Shown here in pieces: positions 17,955 to 27,025 of a stretch of 64,000 nucleotides of DNA (positions within the stretch are counted from its first letter, which is position 1; each line of letters starts with the position of its first letter). The stretch lies in NCBI RefSeq assembly GCF_002295065.1, contig NZ_NSGG01000013.1, positions 153,480 through 217,479 of the forward strand, read 5' to 3'. The translations under genes were made by a program, and so were the position numbers. The notes under the pieces are model-generated. The model was not told the DNA's origin, ran no database searches, and saw nothing but the letters and a program-made list of their open reading frames with translations. Source of the DNA: Mesorhizobium sp. WSM3859 (GTDB taxonomy: Bacteria; Pseudomonadota; Alphaproteobacteria; Rhizobiales; Rhizobiaceae).

Positions 17955-18796
17955 TGCGCCACCAGTTGCGCGCCGTAGGTGTAGCCATGGCGTTTCAGCC
18001 AGCGCCTGTAGGCAACCGAAGTCAGGTCGGCCCGCGTGGGAATCTCCATGCCGGGATCGAGCGGCAGCAGCCCCGGGATCTGGTTTTCAAGGATCGAGCG
18101 GTCCTGGACGAAGATCGTCTGCTGGAAATGGATCAGGTCCGTCATCGGCGTTTCGTCGTCGAACAGCGCCATCCATGGCCAGACGTCGCACAGGTCTTCG
18201 GCAAGCGGCTGCACGAAAAGGGTGATGACGTCCCATTCACCCGGGCGCGGCGGGCAGGTCTTATAGAGGATCGAGCAGGTCGGCGCGGGCACGCGATACA
18301 TGTATTGCGTGGTGATGCCACCTTCCGCCGACTTGGCGGCCTGCGGCTGGTAGAACTGCACCTGGGTCGCCCAGACCTCGTCTTCGTCCTCGCGGATCTC
18401 GACCTTGTAGTTCTGCACCTCCGTATGCGGCTCGGCTCCCAATATGTCGGTATGGACGAACGGAAAATGCGCGATGTCCAGGAAGTTCTCCACCGCGCGC
18501 AGCGGCGAGCAGCGCACGCGCACCACCCCGACATCGACGAGCCGGCGGCCGGGCTGGTCGGCCTCGGGGATCGCAAACAGCGGCTTTTGCGGATCGCCGA
18601 GCGACGCCCAGACATGGCCATAGCGGATACAGGCGGGCAGAACACGTCCGTTGCCGCCGGTGACCTCGGCGTTCCCGTCCTCGCCGAGCCTCACCTCGAT
18701 CGGCTCGCCCATGAGGGCGGTCTTGCGTCCATGCGCATCAAGCTGGCTGGCAAGGCCGACCGGATACCATTCGTCGATCATCGCGTTGCGGGTCAT
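17951..18796 (-). CDS. Rieske-oxygenase catalytic subunit lacking the iron-sulfur ligands
   Basis: The 281-residue protein has ENFLDIAHFPFVHTDILG (residues about 104-121), the mononuclear iron site D-x2-H-x4-H of Rieske oxygenases, and a later FVQDRSILENQ segment that normally holds the third ligand. The N-terminus, DEWYPVGLASQL through GHVWASLGDP, still resembles the Rieske fold of VanA-like enzymes. The part that should carry CxH and CxxH is deleted, so no [2Fe-2S] cluster can be bound here. The neighbouring gene encodes a separate Rieske protein and overlaps it by 4 bp (ATGA). Electrons probably pass between the two chains. Confidence 0.85.
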   Translation of the reverse strand: MTRNAMIDEWYPVGLASQLDAHGRKTALMGEPIEVRLGEDGNAEVTGGNGRVLPACIRYGHVWASLGDPQKPLFAIPEADQPGRRLVDVGVVRVRCSPLRAVENFLDIAHFPFVHTDILGAEPHTEVQNYKVEIREDEDEVWATQVQFYQPQAAKSAEGGITTQYMYRVPAPTCSILYKTCPPRPGEWDVITLFVQPLAEDLCDVWPWMALFDDETPMTDLIHFQQTIFVQDRSILENQIPGLLPLDPGMEIPTRADLTSVAYRRWLKRHGYTYGAQLVAQ

Positions 18797-19443
18797 CGGG
18801 CGGTCCCGCTGGCCGCAACCTGCTCGGCCGCCCGCCGCAGCGCCTCGGCGGCCCTCGACGCGGCGATACGCTCGCTCGGATTGCTGTCCTCGTCCACCAG
18901 AACATGCATCAGCGTCCGCGCTTTGCCTTTGGAAGCAAGAAGCAGCCGCACGGTGCGGCCATCATGCGTGTAGTCGAGCAGGCCTTCGCCGGCCTTCGTC
19001 CCTGCGGCCGACTCCAGCGCGGCGACGTCGGCCTCCACCACCATTGAGCGCAGGGGGATAACGCCGTCGAACCGTGGCGGCCCGGCGGCGGGTTCGCCAA
19101 CCGGAATCCAGATGATGCCCCCGCCATCCTCGACGGGCTGTGTCGCGACACGGATCGTGTCAGGCGGCGTCAGCGCCGGATGGGCCGGAATGCGCAGGCA
19201 GTTTCCCGCCTGGGCATAGCTCCAGCCGTGATAGATGCAGGATAGGGTCTCACCGCGCACGAAGCCGTGGGAGAGGCGCATGCCGCGATGAGGGCATCTG
19301 TCGGCAAAGGCCGCTGCGCGGCCGGAGCGGCTTCGCCAAAGGGCAATCGGCCCGGCTGGGGATTGCGCTGGCATCACGGTTCCCGCCGGCAAGTCATCAG
19401 AGAGGGCAACAGGCATCCAAGAGCCGGTCGAGTAGGGAGGCAT
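18793..19443 (-). CDS. Stand-alone Rieske [2Fe-2S] protein, partner of the split oxygenase
   Basis: The 216-residue protein opens GSWMPVALSDDL, similar to the start of the adjacent catalytic subunit, and has RCPHRG and CIYHGWS, giving C-X-H-X16-C-X2-H, a complete Rieske cluster site (about residues 50-72). The C-terminal about 100 residues have no D-x2-H-x4-H site and end in a helical alanine-rich tail. It lies first in the eight-gene operon. The region upstream (19444-19602, 159 bp) should hold the promoter; no motif was recognised there. Confidence 0.85.
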   Translation of the reverse strand: MPPYSTGSWMPVALSDDLPAGTVMPAQSPAGPIALWRSRSGRAAAFADRCPHRGMRLSHGFVRGETLSCIYHGWSYAQAGNCLRIPAHPALTPPDTIRVATQPVEDGGGIIWIPVGEPAAGPPRFDGVIPLRSMVVEADVAALESAAGTKAGEGLLDYTHDGRTVRLLLASKGKARTLMHVLVDEDSNPSERIAASRAAEALRRAAEQVAASGTAR

Positions 19444-19602
19444 ACATCAACTTTCAAACGACACCAGCATGTTCCCGGGCGCGGCCTAGCGGTCAAGGAC
19501 ATGCTAAAAGACCCGGTCACGTTTGCACAACATTTCCTCACTGGCAACAATGCCCAAAAAAGGTGCATGTCACCCTGGTAGGGAGACCAGCGACTGGAAA
19601 AC

Positions 19603-19872
19603 CTAGCCCGATTCGCCCTCTATCGGCGCCCGCCGGATGGCCTCGACCCAGACATCGATTGGTCCAAGAGAGCACCCCATCTCCATCATGTCGATGAGCT
19701 CGACCGGCCCGGCAATGTCGAGTTCGATGCGGTCGGGACCGGCAACGCATATGGCCTGTGCGAGCCCGAGCTTGGCGGCATGACGCTCTATCCACGGAAG
19801 GAAGGATGCCGCCTTGACATCGCCGAGGATCGTCATGCGCTCCCGCCAGGAATGGTGATTTTGCTCGCTCAT
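19603..19872 (-). CDS. Acylphosphatase-like small protein with a degenerate active site
   Basis: The 89-residue protein matches the length and strand order of acylphosphatases: RMTILGDVKAASFLPWIERHA followed by DRIELDIAGPVELI and a final strand. Known acylphosphatases have GRVQGVGFR with the catalytic arginine at its end; here this reads GDVKAASFL, so the arginine is lost, and the catalytic asparagine strand is not recognisable. ATG 19872 was chosen because GAGG lies 7 bp upstream; another in-frame start at 19887 would sit before that site. Function may be ligand binding rather than hydrolysis. Assignment is by pattern only. Confidence 0.6.
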   Translation of the reverse strand: MSEQNHHSWRERMTILGDVKAASFLPWIERHAAKLGLAQAICVAGPDRIELDIAGPVELIDMMEMGCSLGPIDVWVEAIRRAPIEGESG

Positions 19873-20062
19873 AGAAAACCTCGGCAATGAAACAGATATC
19901 CATTTATCTGCATTATGCTCAATCGCTGAAGCACCTGACCAAGCGCTATGAACAGGCTGTGGTGCGCGTCTTGCAATCCCTCAATCCTCTATGACGTCCG
20001 CAAATTTTCTTCTGTGAGCATCGCGCCAACGGGCTGACGCTGATCGGGCGATAGGAGCGATA

Positions 20063-20686
20063 TCAATTCCCGGAAGGCACGCCGACATAATTCTGCGTCT
20101 TGAAGAGTCCGGCCAGATGGGCGGCGTTGGAGGCCGCCATCTTGATCATGCCGACGACTTTCTGCGGTGTCCCGGGAAGATCGACGAAGTTGACGTCGCC
20201 CATCGCTTCTCCGACCCAGTACACGCCGCCATTGGCGGGAACGGTGAACCCGACATCGTTGAGCGCCTGATAGCACTCGGCATGGCAGTGATGTGCGCCA
20301 TCCTCATTGCCGACGATCGCCACCAGCGCGACCTTGCCGGCAGCCGGCATGCGTCCGCTGTCGTCGGTCTCGGACAGGAAAGCGTCCATCCGCTCCATCA
20401 CGCGCTTGGCAACGCTGGACGGCTGCCCCATCCAGATTGGCAGGCCAAGGATGAAGATGTCGGCGGCCGGGATCTTTTTGCGCAGCTTCGGCCAGTCGTC
20501 GCCTTCGCCCATGTCGGAGAGCACGCCTGGCTTGATGTTGTGGGCGAGCGCACGTGCCGTTTCGCATTCGATGTCATGTGTCGCCAAGGCCTCGGTCAAC
20601 TCAGCAAGCATTCGATCGGTGGAGGACTCCTCGCCGTCCCGAGGCATCTTAAGTGTGCAATTCAAAGCGAAAGCGTTGAGCGGCAT
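20063..20686 (-). CDS. Flavodoxin-fold NAD(P)H-dependent oxidoreductase
   Basis: The 207-residue protein begins FALNCTLK, where NADPH-dependent FMN reductases bind the FMN phosphate, and has the ILGLPIWMGQPSSVAKRVMERMD segment (second FMN loop) around residues 82-104. ATG 20686 is preceded by GGGAAG at 5 bp; an in-frame start at 20716 is possible but has no such site. It stands alone, 190 bp from the acylphosphatase-like gene. The substrate is unknown. Confidence 0.8.
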   Translation of the reverse strand: MPLNAFALNCTLKMPRDGEESSTDRMLAELTEALATHDIECETARALAHNIKPGVLSDMGEGDDWPKLRKKIPAADIFILGLPIWMGQPSSVAKRVMERMDAFLSETDDSGRMPAAGKVALVAIVGNEDGAHHCHAECYQALNDVGFTVPANGGVYWVGEAMGDVNFVDLPGTPQKVVGMIKMAASNAAHLAGLFKTQNYVGVPSGN

Positions 20687-20812
20687 CGAAACTTCCCGGC
20701 TGAATCTGGTGACCAACGCGGAGGGTCGACACTGGTTGCCTCTCTCTATGCAACAACCATCCGGAAAGGGTCAGGTGTTTCATTGGCGGGATCGGCTCGG
20801 CCAGAACGCCGT

Positions 20813-20852
20813 CGCGACCTCAGGCGCCTTTGGGCGCCGGTTCGATTCCGGT
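20813..20852 (+). other. Fragment resembling the 3' half of tRNA-Leu
   Basis: The stretch beginning GCGACCTCAGG and containing CCGG-TTCGATT-CCGG (20837-20851) resembles the long variable arm and T-arm of bacterial tRNA-Leu. The acceptor strand and CCA do not follow, and no 5' half is visible. It lies about 70 bp from tRNA-Phe. It is probably a decayed tRNA copy or attachment-site relic. Confidence 0.4.
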
Positions 20853-20922
20853 TGACGGAGTCGAGTTCGTTGCAGCCAAGCTATGGAAACGAAAGCCAGA
20901 ACGCTGAGTCTTTTAAAGCTGT

Positions 20923-20998
<76 letters not shown>

Positions 20999-21227
20999 CT
21001 GCGCCGGCTAACGGGAACCGCCCGCCGGATTTCAAGGAAGCGCCGCGGCCCCTTGAAAGCGCGTGGGTTATAGCACGGGAATCCTGGCTGTCCAGCGCCT
21101 AAGGAGCGATTTTCCGGGCAATTGTCGCAGGCGCGTGATGAGGTTCGAACGAAGCAGTCGCGCTTGCCGGCAAAGCCGGGATCTGATTGCCCGCAACCGC
21201 CGTGGAACGGCGGCTTGCGGCTCGCGC

Positions 21228-21449
21228 TCAGCCCTCGTCCTTGGGCGCGGGTCCCGGCTTCGGGCTGTCCTCGTCTTCCTCTTCGCCGTCACGTCCGGGT
21301 ATGACATAGGCGCCCTTCAGCCAGCGATTGAGGTCAATGTCCTTGCAGCGCGCCGAGCAGAACGGATAGTGCTCGCGCGAGGAAGGTTTTCCGCACTCGG
21401 GGCAGGGCCGCTTCGGCCGAAGCGGTGTCACCTTGTCGTCCAGGCTCAT
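21228..21449 (-). CDS. yacG: YacG, zinc-finger DNA gyrase inhibitor family
   Basis: The 73-residue protein has PCPECGKPS and PFCSARCKDIDLNRWL, giving the four-cysteine zinc site and downstream helix of YacG. In Escherichia coli YacG binds GyrB and inhibits gyrase. The C-terminus is an acidic tail. Its start overlaps the maf stop by 4 bp, the usual maf-yacG arrangement in Rhizobiales. Confidence 0.93.
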   Translation of the reverse strand: MSLDDKVTPLRPKRPCPECGKPSSREHYPFCSARCKDIDLNRWLKGAYVIPGRDGEEEDEDSPKPGPAPKDEG

Positions 21450-22072
21450 GAGCGTGAGGCGTGCCAGTTCCGGTGCGCCTTGAACCCTTCGCCCGAAAGC
21501 AAAGCGACACTTTCATAAAGCGGAAGGCCGACCACATTGGTGTAGGAGCCGACCAGCTTGACGACGAAGGACCCGGCCAGGCCTTGCACGGCGTAGCCGC
21601 CGGCCTTGCCGCGCCATTCGCCGGAGGCGACATAGGCGTCGATCTCCTCGCGCGGCAGCCGCTTGAAGCGCACCCTGGTCTCCACCAGCCGCTGGCGCAG
21701 CTTGCCGCCCGGCGTGATCAGGCAGACGCCGGAATAGACGCGGTGCGAACGGCCGGAGAGCAGGCCGAGGCAATTGATGGCGTCGTCGATCGTCTCGGCC
21801 TTGGGCAGAATGCGCCGCCCCACCGCCACCACCGTGTCGGCGGCGAGGATAAAGGCGGGCGCGTAATCTTCCTCGCTTTTCAGCGAGGCCAGCGCCTTCT
21901 CGGCTTTGTCCTTGGACAGGCGCTTGGCCAGCGAACGCGGATGCTCGGCGCGCTGCGGCGTTTCGTCGACATCGGCGGGCAGCACCCGGTCCGGCTCGAT
22001 GCCGGCCTGCTGCAGCAATTCGATGCGGCGCGGCGAACCCGAGGCAAGCACGAGCTTCTGCAGGATGCTCAT
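21446..22072 (-). CDS. maf: Maf-family nucleoside triphosphate pyrophosphatase
   Basis: The product has 208 residues and begins with LVLASGSPRRIELLQQAG, the Maf signature holding the nucleotide-binding SxSPRR. It also has ILAADTVVAVG (catalytic aspartate) and the SGRSHRVYSGV and WRGKAGGYAVQG blocks. Maf proteins hydrolyse non-canonical or pyrimidine nucleoside triphosphates and were first linked to septum inhibition. It follows infA by 19 bp and overlaps yacG. Confidence 0.94.
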   Translation of the reverse strand: MSILQKLVLASGSPRRIELLQQAGIEPDRVLPADVDETPQRAEHPRSLAKRLSKDKAEKALASLKSEEDYAPAFILAADTVVAVGRRILPKAETIDDAINCLGLLSGRSHRVYSGVCLITPGGKLRQRLVETRVRFKRLPREEIDAYVASGEWRGKAGGYAVQGLAGSFVVKLVGSYTNVVGLPLYESVALLSGEGFKAHRNWHASRS

Positions 22073-22091
22073 CGCGCTTGACGCCGATTTG

Positions 22092-22310
22092 CTACTTGAA
22101 ACGGTAGGTGATGCGGCCCTTGGTCAGGTCGTAAGGCGTCATCTCGACCAGGACCTTGTCACCGGTCAGCACGCGAATGCGGTTCTTGCGCATGCGGCCG
22201 GCCGTGTGGGCGATGATTTCATGTTCGTTTTCGAGCTTCACGCGAAACATCGCATTGGGCAGCAGTTCGGTGACCACACCTGGAAACTCGAGGACTTCTT
22301 CCTTCGGCAT
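22092..22310 (-). CDS. infA: Translation initiation factor IF-1
   Basis: The 72-residue protein is a complete IF-1: [20 protein letters not shown], then [20 protein letters not shown] and the OB-fold strand [19 protein letters not shown]. It binds the ribosomal A site during initiation. It heads the infA-maf-yacG group on the minus strand; the 87-bp gap to the phosphatase gene upstream may contain its promoter. Confidence 0.97.
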
Positions 22311-22397
22311 TCGATACCTTTGCTTGGATGGGCGTTCCAGGACTCGGCTGGAAATTGCGGCGGAACCTATATGATAATCGTCCGCTTGTGAACACGC

Positions 22398-22847
22398 TTA
22401 ATCTGTCGCGTTTTTAGCCTTCGGAGGCAGGAAACGTCGGCTTATGCGCGCCTTCAGCCGCTCGCGCACATCGCGATAGGCCGCCATGATGTGTTCTCGG
22501 CTGCCGCCAGTGTCGGTCGGGTCGGGCATCGGCCAGTATTCGACCTCGACGGCGAGGGAGCGGGTGAGCTCGAGCGCGGCGTGGTGCGCCTCCGGCGCCA
22601 GGGTCACGATCAGGTCGAAATAATCATCCTCCAGATCCTCCAGCGTCCGGGGCTGGCGCTCGCCAAGCGACAGGCTGTCCTCGGCAAGCACCGCGTCGAC
22701 GAACGGGTCGCGCTCGCCGGCGCGCACGCCGGCTGAAGCGACGAAGGTGGTGGCGGGCAGCATGCGGCGCGCCAGTTGCTCCGCGATCGGCGAGCGTACG
22801 GCGTTCATGCCGCACAAAAACAGGATCGAGTGGGGCAGGGCGGGCAC
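22398..22847 (-). CDS. Low-molecular-weight protein tyrosine phosphatase family protein
   Basis: The 149-residue enzyme has the catalytic loop CGMNAVRSP (C-X5-R-S) near residue 13 after the strand SILFLCG, and the later acid segment YWPMPDPTD with the general-acid aspartate. I place the start at GTG 22847, just before family similarity; the frame remains open upstream only because it reads through the 57-bp tandem repeat, which encodes a 19-residue repeat of no known function. It lies in the conserved group with UPF0262 and hisD upstream. Confidence 0.85.
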   Translation of the reverse strand: MPALPHSILFLCGMNAVRSPIAEQLARRMLPATTFVASAGVRAGERDPFVDAVLAEDSLSLGERQPRTLEDLEDDYFDLIVTLAPEAHHAALELTRSLAVEVEYWPMPDPTDTGGSREHIMAAYRDVRERLKARISRRFLPPKAKNATD

Positions 22848-22850
22848 TAG

Positions 22851-23135
22851 AGCATGATCCCAAAAAGTGGGAACCGGTTTTTGGGAAAGATCATTCTCCA
22901 ACAAAAGACCATGATCCCGAAAAGTGGGAACCGGTTTTCGGACAAGATCATGCTCCAACAAAAGAGCATGACCCCAAAAAGTGGGAACCGGTTTTTGGGA
23001 AAGATCATGCTCCAACAAAAGACCATGATCCCGAAAAGTGGGAACCGGTTCTTGGAAAAGATCATGCTCCAACAAAAGACCATGATCCCGAAAAGTGGGA
23101 ACCGGTTCTTGGAAAAGATCATGCTCCGACAAAGA
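22851..23135. repeat. Five tandem copies of a 57-bp palindromic repeat
   Basis: Copies begin at 22851, 22908, 22965, 23022 and 23079, exactly 57 bp apart. Each has an imperfect palindrome running from (A)GCATGATC, through the centre AGTGGGAACCGGTT, to GATCATGCTC, followed by the spacer CAACAAAAG. Copies differ at a few positions, often in complementary pairs (CCCAAAAA with TTTTTGGG, CCCGAAAA with TTTTCGG). Since 57 is a multiple of three the array is open in more than one frame, so predicted proteins here are artefacts. A single copy occurs at 25440-25488. Confidence 0.95.
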
Positions 23136-23175
23136 GCTGGATCAGGATGGTGTTTCAACGAAACATCATCCCGAT

Positions 23176-23661
23176 CTAGCCCCGCCAGTGCAGCACGCAG
23201 ACCAGCGTGAACAGCCGGCGCGCCGTGTCGAAATCGATCTCGATCTTGCCGGCGAGCCGGTCCATCAAGGTCTGCGAGCCTTCGTTGTGCAGGCCGCGCC
23301 GGCCCATGTCGATCGCCTCGATATGGCTCGGCGTCGAGGAGCGGATGGCCTCGTAGTAGCTCTCGCAGATCAGATAATAGTCCTTGACGATGCGCCTGAG
23401 GGGCGTCAGCGACAGGATGTGGGTGACCACCTCGGCGCCGTTCTCGCGGCTGACGGCAAAGACCAGGCGCGACTCAGCCAGCGACAGCTTGAGCTTGTAG
23501 GGACCGGCGCCGTCGTCGTTGACCGGCTTGAAACTGTTTTCCTCGATGAGGTCGAAGATCGCGACCGCCCGCTCGTGCTCGACATCGGGCGTCGAACGTC
23601 CGATCGATTCGTCGAGCTCGACGTCGATCAGCCTGTCGCGGGGTTGGTCGCGGCCGGACAT
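23176..23661 (-). CDS. UPF0262 family protein
   Basis: The 161-residue protein starts near DRLIDVELDESIGRSTPDVE and contains HILSLTPLRRIVKDYYLICE and HIEAIDMGRRGLHNEG, the conserved blocks of UPF0262, a family found beside hisD in Rhizobiales. Function is unknown. It starts 2 bp after the hisD stop and is co-transcribed with it. Confidence 0.9.
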   Translation of the reverse strand: MSGRDQPRDRLIDVELDESIGRSTPDVEHERAVAIFDLIEENSFKPVNDDGAGPYKLKLSLAESRLVFAVSRENGAEVVTHILSLTPLRRIVKDYYLICESYYEAIRSSTPSHIEAIDMGRRGLHNEGSQTLMDRLAGKIEIDFDTARRLFTLVCVLHWRG

Positions 23662-23663
23662 CG

Positions 23664-24956
23664 CTACATGTTCAACCGGATCGCGACGGAGCGGGCATGC
23701 GCGTCGAGCCCTTCGGCCTTGGCGAGCGCGATCGCGGCGGGCGCCAGCGCCTTGAGCTGTTCGGGCCCAAGCTTCAGGATCGAGCTGCGCTTGACGAAAT
23801 CGAGCACCGACAGACCCGAGGAGAAACGCGCCGAGCGTGCTGTCGGCAACACGTGGTTGGAGCCGCCGACATAGTCGCCGATGACCTCAGGCGTATGCCG
23901 CCCGATAAACACGGCGCCCGCGTTGCGCATCCTGGAAAGGAAGCCCTCGGCATCCTCGAAAGCAAGCTCGACATGTTCTGCCGCGATCCTGTCGACCAGC
24001 GGCAGCGAGGCCTCCAGCGTCGGCACTAGGATCACCGCGCCGAAATCGCGCCAGCTGGCGGCCGCCGTATCGGCGCGCGGCAGGACCTTCAGCTGGCGTT
24101 GGACCGCCTGCTCGACCGCCTTGCCGAATTCGGCATTGTCGGTGATCAGGATCGACTGCGCCGAGACATCATGCTCTGCCTGCGCCAGAAGGTCGGCCGC
24201 GATCCAGTCCGGATCGTTGTCGGCGTCGGCCACGACCAGCACTTCCGATGGCCCGGCGATCATATCGATGCCGACCGTACCAAACACCTGGCGCTTGGCC
24301 GCCGCGACATAGGCATTGCCCGGCCCGACGATCTTGGCGACGGGCCTGATGGTCTCGGTGCCATAGGCAAGTGCTGCAACCGCCTGCGCGCCGCCGACGC
24401 GATAGATCTCCGAGACGCCGGCAAGGTCGGCCGCCACCAGCACCAGCGGATTGATGACGCCGCCCGACGCCGGTACGACGATGACGATGCGCTCGACGCC
24501 GGCGACCTTGGCCGGCACGGCATTCATCAACACCGAGCTCGGATAGCTCGCCGTGCCGCCGGGCACATAAAGGCCGACGGCCTCGATCGCTGTCCACCGC
24601 GAGCCGAGCTCAACGCCGGCGGCGTCCGTATAGCGGTCGTCCTTCGGCTTCTGCCGTTCATGATGCGAGCGGATGCGGTCGCGCGCGAATTCGAGCGCCT
24701 CGACGGTGGCCGGATCGGCCGCCTCATAGGCTTTGGCGATATCGTCCTTCGAGACGGCAATGCCGAGCGTTCCGAGATCGGCTCTGTCGAACTTCAGCGT
24801 GTAGTCGATCAGCGCCTTGTCGCCTTCGGCGCGCACGCGGGAGATGATGTCGCGCACCACGGCCTCGACATCGGCCGAAACCTCGCGCTTGGTGGTGAGG
24901 AAAGCCGAAAAACGCTGTTCGAAATCGGCGTCCTGCTGTCGGAGCGTGATAGCCAT
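23664..24956 (-). CDS. hisD: Histidinol dehydrogenase
   Basis: The 430-residue enzyme has the HisD blocks GLYVPGGTASYPSSVLMNA, KIVGPGNAYVAAAKR, IDMIAGPSEVLVVAD, LAQAEHDVSAQSILIT and AAEHVELAFEDAE; the last carries the catalytic glutamate-histidine pair. It catalyses the last two steps of histidine synthesis, L-histidinol to L-histidine, with NAD and a zinc ion, in the cytoplasm. It lies between DUF2948 and UPF0262 genes, the normal rhizobial order and away from other his genes. Confidence 0.97.
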   Translation of the reverse strand: MAITLRQQDADFEQRFSAFLTTKREVSADVEAVVRDIISRVRAEGDKALIDYTLKFDRADLGTLGIAVSKDDIAKAYEAADPATVEALEFARDRIRSHHERQKPKDDRYTDAAGVELGSRWTAIEAVGLYVPGGTASYPSSVLMNAVPAKVAGVERIVIVVPASGGVINPLVLVAADLAGVSEIYRVGGAQAVAALAYGTETIRPVAKIVGPGNAYVAAAKRQVFGTVGIDMIAGPSEVLVVADADNDPDWIAADLLAQAEHDVSAQSILITDNAEFGKAVEQAVQRQLKVLPRADTAAASWRDFGAVILVPTLEASLPLVDRIAAEHVELAFEDAEGFLSRMRNAGAVFIGRHTPEVIGDYVGGSNHVLPTARSARFSSGLSVLDFVKRSSILKLGPEQLKALAPAAIALAKAEGLDAHARSVAIRLNM

Positions 24957-24962
24957 TGCGCT

Positions 24963-25397
24963 TCAGCCTCTGTGCACAGGTCGCGAGGCGGCTTCCCAGG
25001 AGCCGCCGACATCGGCAAGCCTGGCCTCGATGCATTCAACGTCGAGCATGATGGTGCCGCCGCCCGAAAACACCAATTCGATGATGCCGGCCGGCTTGCT
25101 GGTGGCAATGAAGCTGATCGCCAGCAGCGACAGCACTTCGGCGGGCTTGTCGCGTTGAATGCCGCTGGTCTTGACGCCGAGCACGCGGTCAAAATGCAGA
25201 ACGCTCTGCCGCCGTTCATTGTGCTGGCGGAAGAGGCCCGATTTCGCTTCCCAGACGAAGCGATTCATGGTCAGCACGAAACGCTTGGCCGCCGGCAGGT
25301 ACTCCAAGTCGGAGACCCTCATCACGGCGTCCTGGACATGCGCCGAGACGATGCTCAGATCCTGGTCGTCGAACGCGATGAGCTTGAGGGCTGCCAT
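24963..25397 (-). CDS. DUF2948 family protein
   Basis: The 144-residue protein begins LKLIAFDDQDLSIVSAHVQD, then FVLTMNRFVWE, VLHFDRVLGVKT and GGTIMLDVECIEARLADVG, matching the DUF2948 family of alphaproteobacteria. Its function is unknown. It is 6 bp upstream of hisD and downstream of murA, separated from murA by a palindromic repeat and a strong hairpin, so it heads the hisD transcript. Confidence 0.88.
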   Translation of the reverse strand: MAALKLIAFDDQDLSIVSAHVQDAVMRVSDLEYLPAAKRFVLTMNRFVWEAKSGLFRQHNERRQSVLHFDRVLGVKTSGIQRDKPAEVLSLLAISFIATSKPAGIIELVFSGGGTIMLDVECIEARLADVGGSWEAASRPVHRG

Positions 25398-25439
25398 GCG
25401 GGATGCGCACCTGAACGTTGATAAGTCAGCGTTCTGTTA

Positions 25440-25488
25440 GAGCATGATCCCGAAAAGTGGAAACCGGTTTTCGGCAAGGATCATGCTC
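25440..25488. repeat. Single copy of the AGCATGATC palindromic repeat
   Basis: GAGCATGATC at the left is matched by GATCATGCTC at the right, around a centre AGTGGAAACCGGTT. It is the same element as the five-copy array at 22851-23135. It lies between murA and the DUF2948 gene and is followed at once by a perfect hairpin. Confidence 0.9.
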
Positions 25489-25500
25489 ACACAAAAAGCG

Positions 25501-25543
25501 AGAGCGTGATTGAACTCGGCTAGGTCGAGTTCAATCACGCTCT
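25501..25543. terminator. Perfect 18-bp inverted repeat, likely terminator
   Basis: AGAGCGTGATTGAACTCG at 25501-25518 is perfectly complementary to 25526-25543 around a 7-bp loop (gctaggt). It lies 50 bp past the murA stop in murA's direction. There is no clear U-tract, but an 18-bp perfect stem here should stop or stabilise the murA transcript. Confidence 0.6.
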
Positions 25544-25593
25544 AGTGGGTCTTTCCGCTCGGCGCAACCGCTCGGAAAGAATGCCGCGGAACG

Positions 25594-26886
<1,293 letters not shown>

Positions 26887-27025
26887 AAGAAAACGTCCCC
26901 TCGGCCAGAACAGGCCGCTTCAATCGGTTGAGTGTGCCCGGCTTAGACCATTGGCCGGCTTGGTTCAAGAAATAGGATTTTCTTAAAACCGGACCGACTA
27001 TGGCCGGGCAGTATGGCTGATTTGG

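Noticed and set aside
22398..23132. A phosphatase with a 95-residue N-terminal repeat domain
   Set aside because: The extra residues are just the 57-bp palindromic array read in frame, because 57 is divisible by three. The opposite strand is also open there. The real start is near 22847.
22851..23135. A CRISPR array
   Set aside because: The units are joined with no unique spacers; the whole 57-bp period repeats and each unit is itself palindromic. No cas genes are near.
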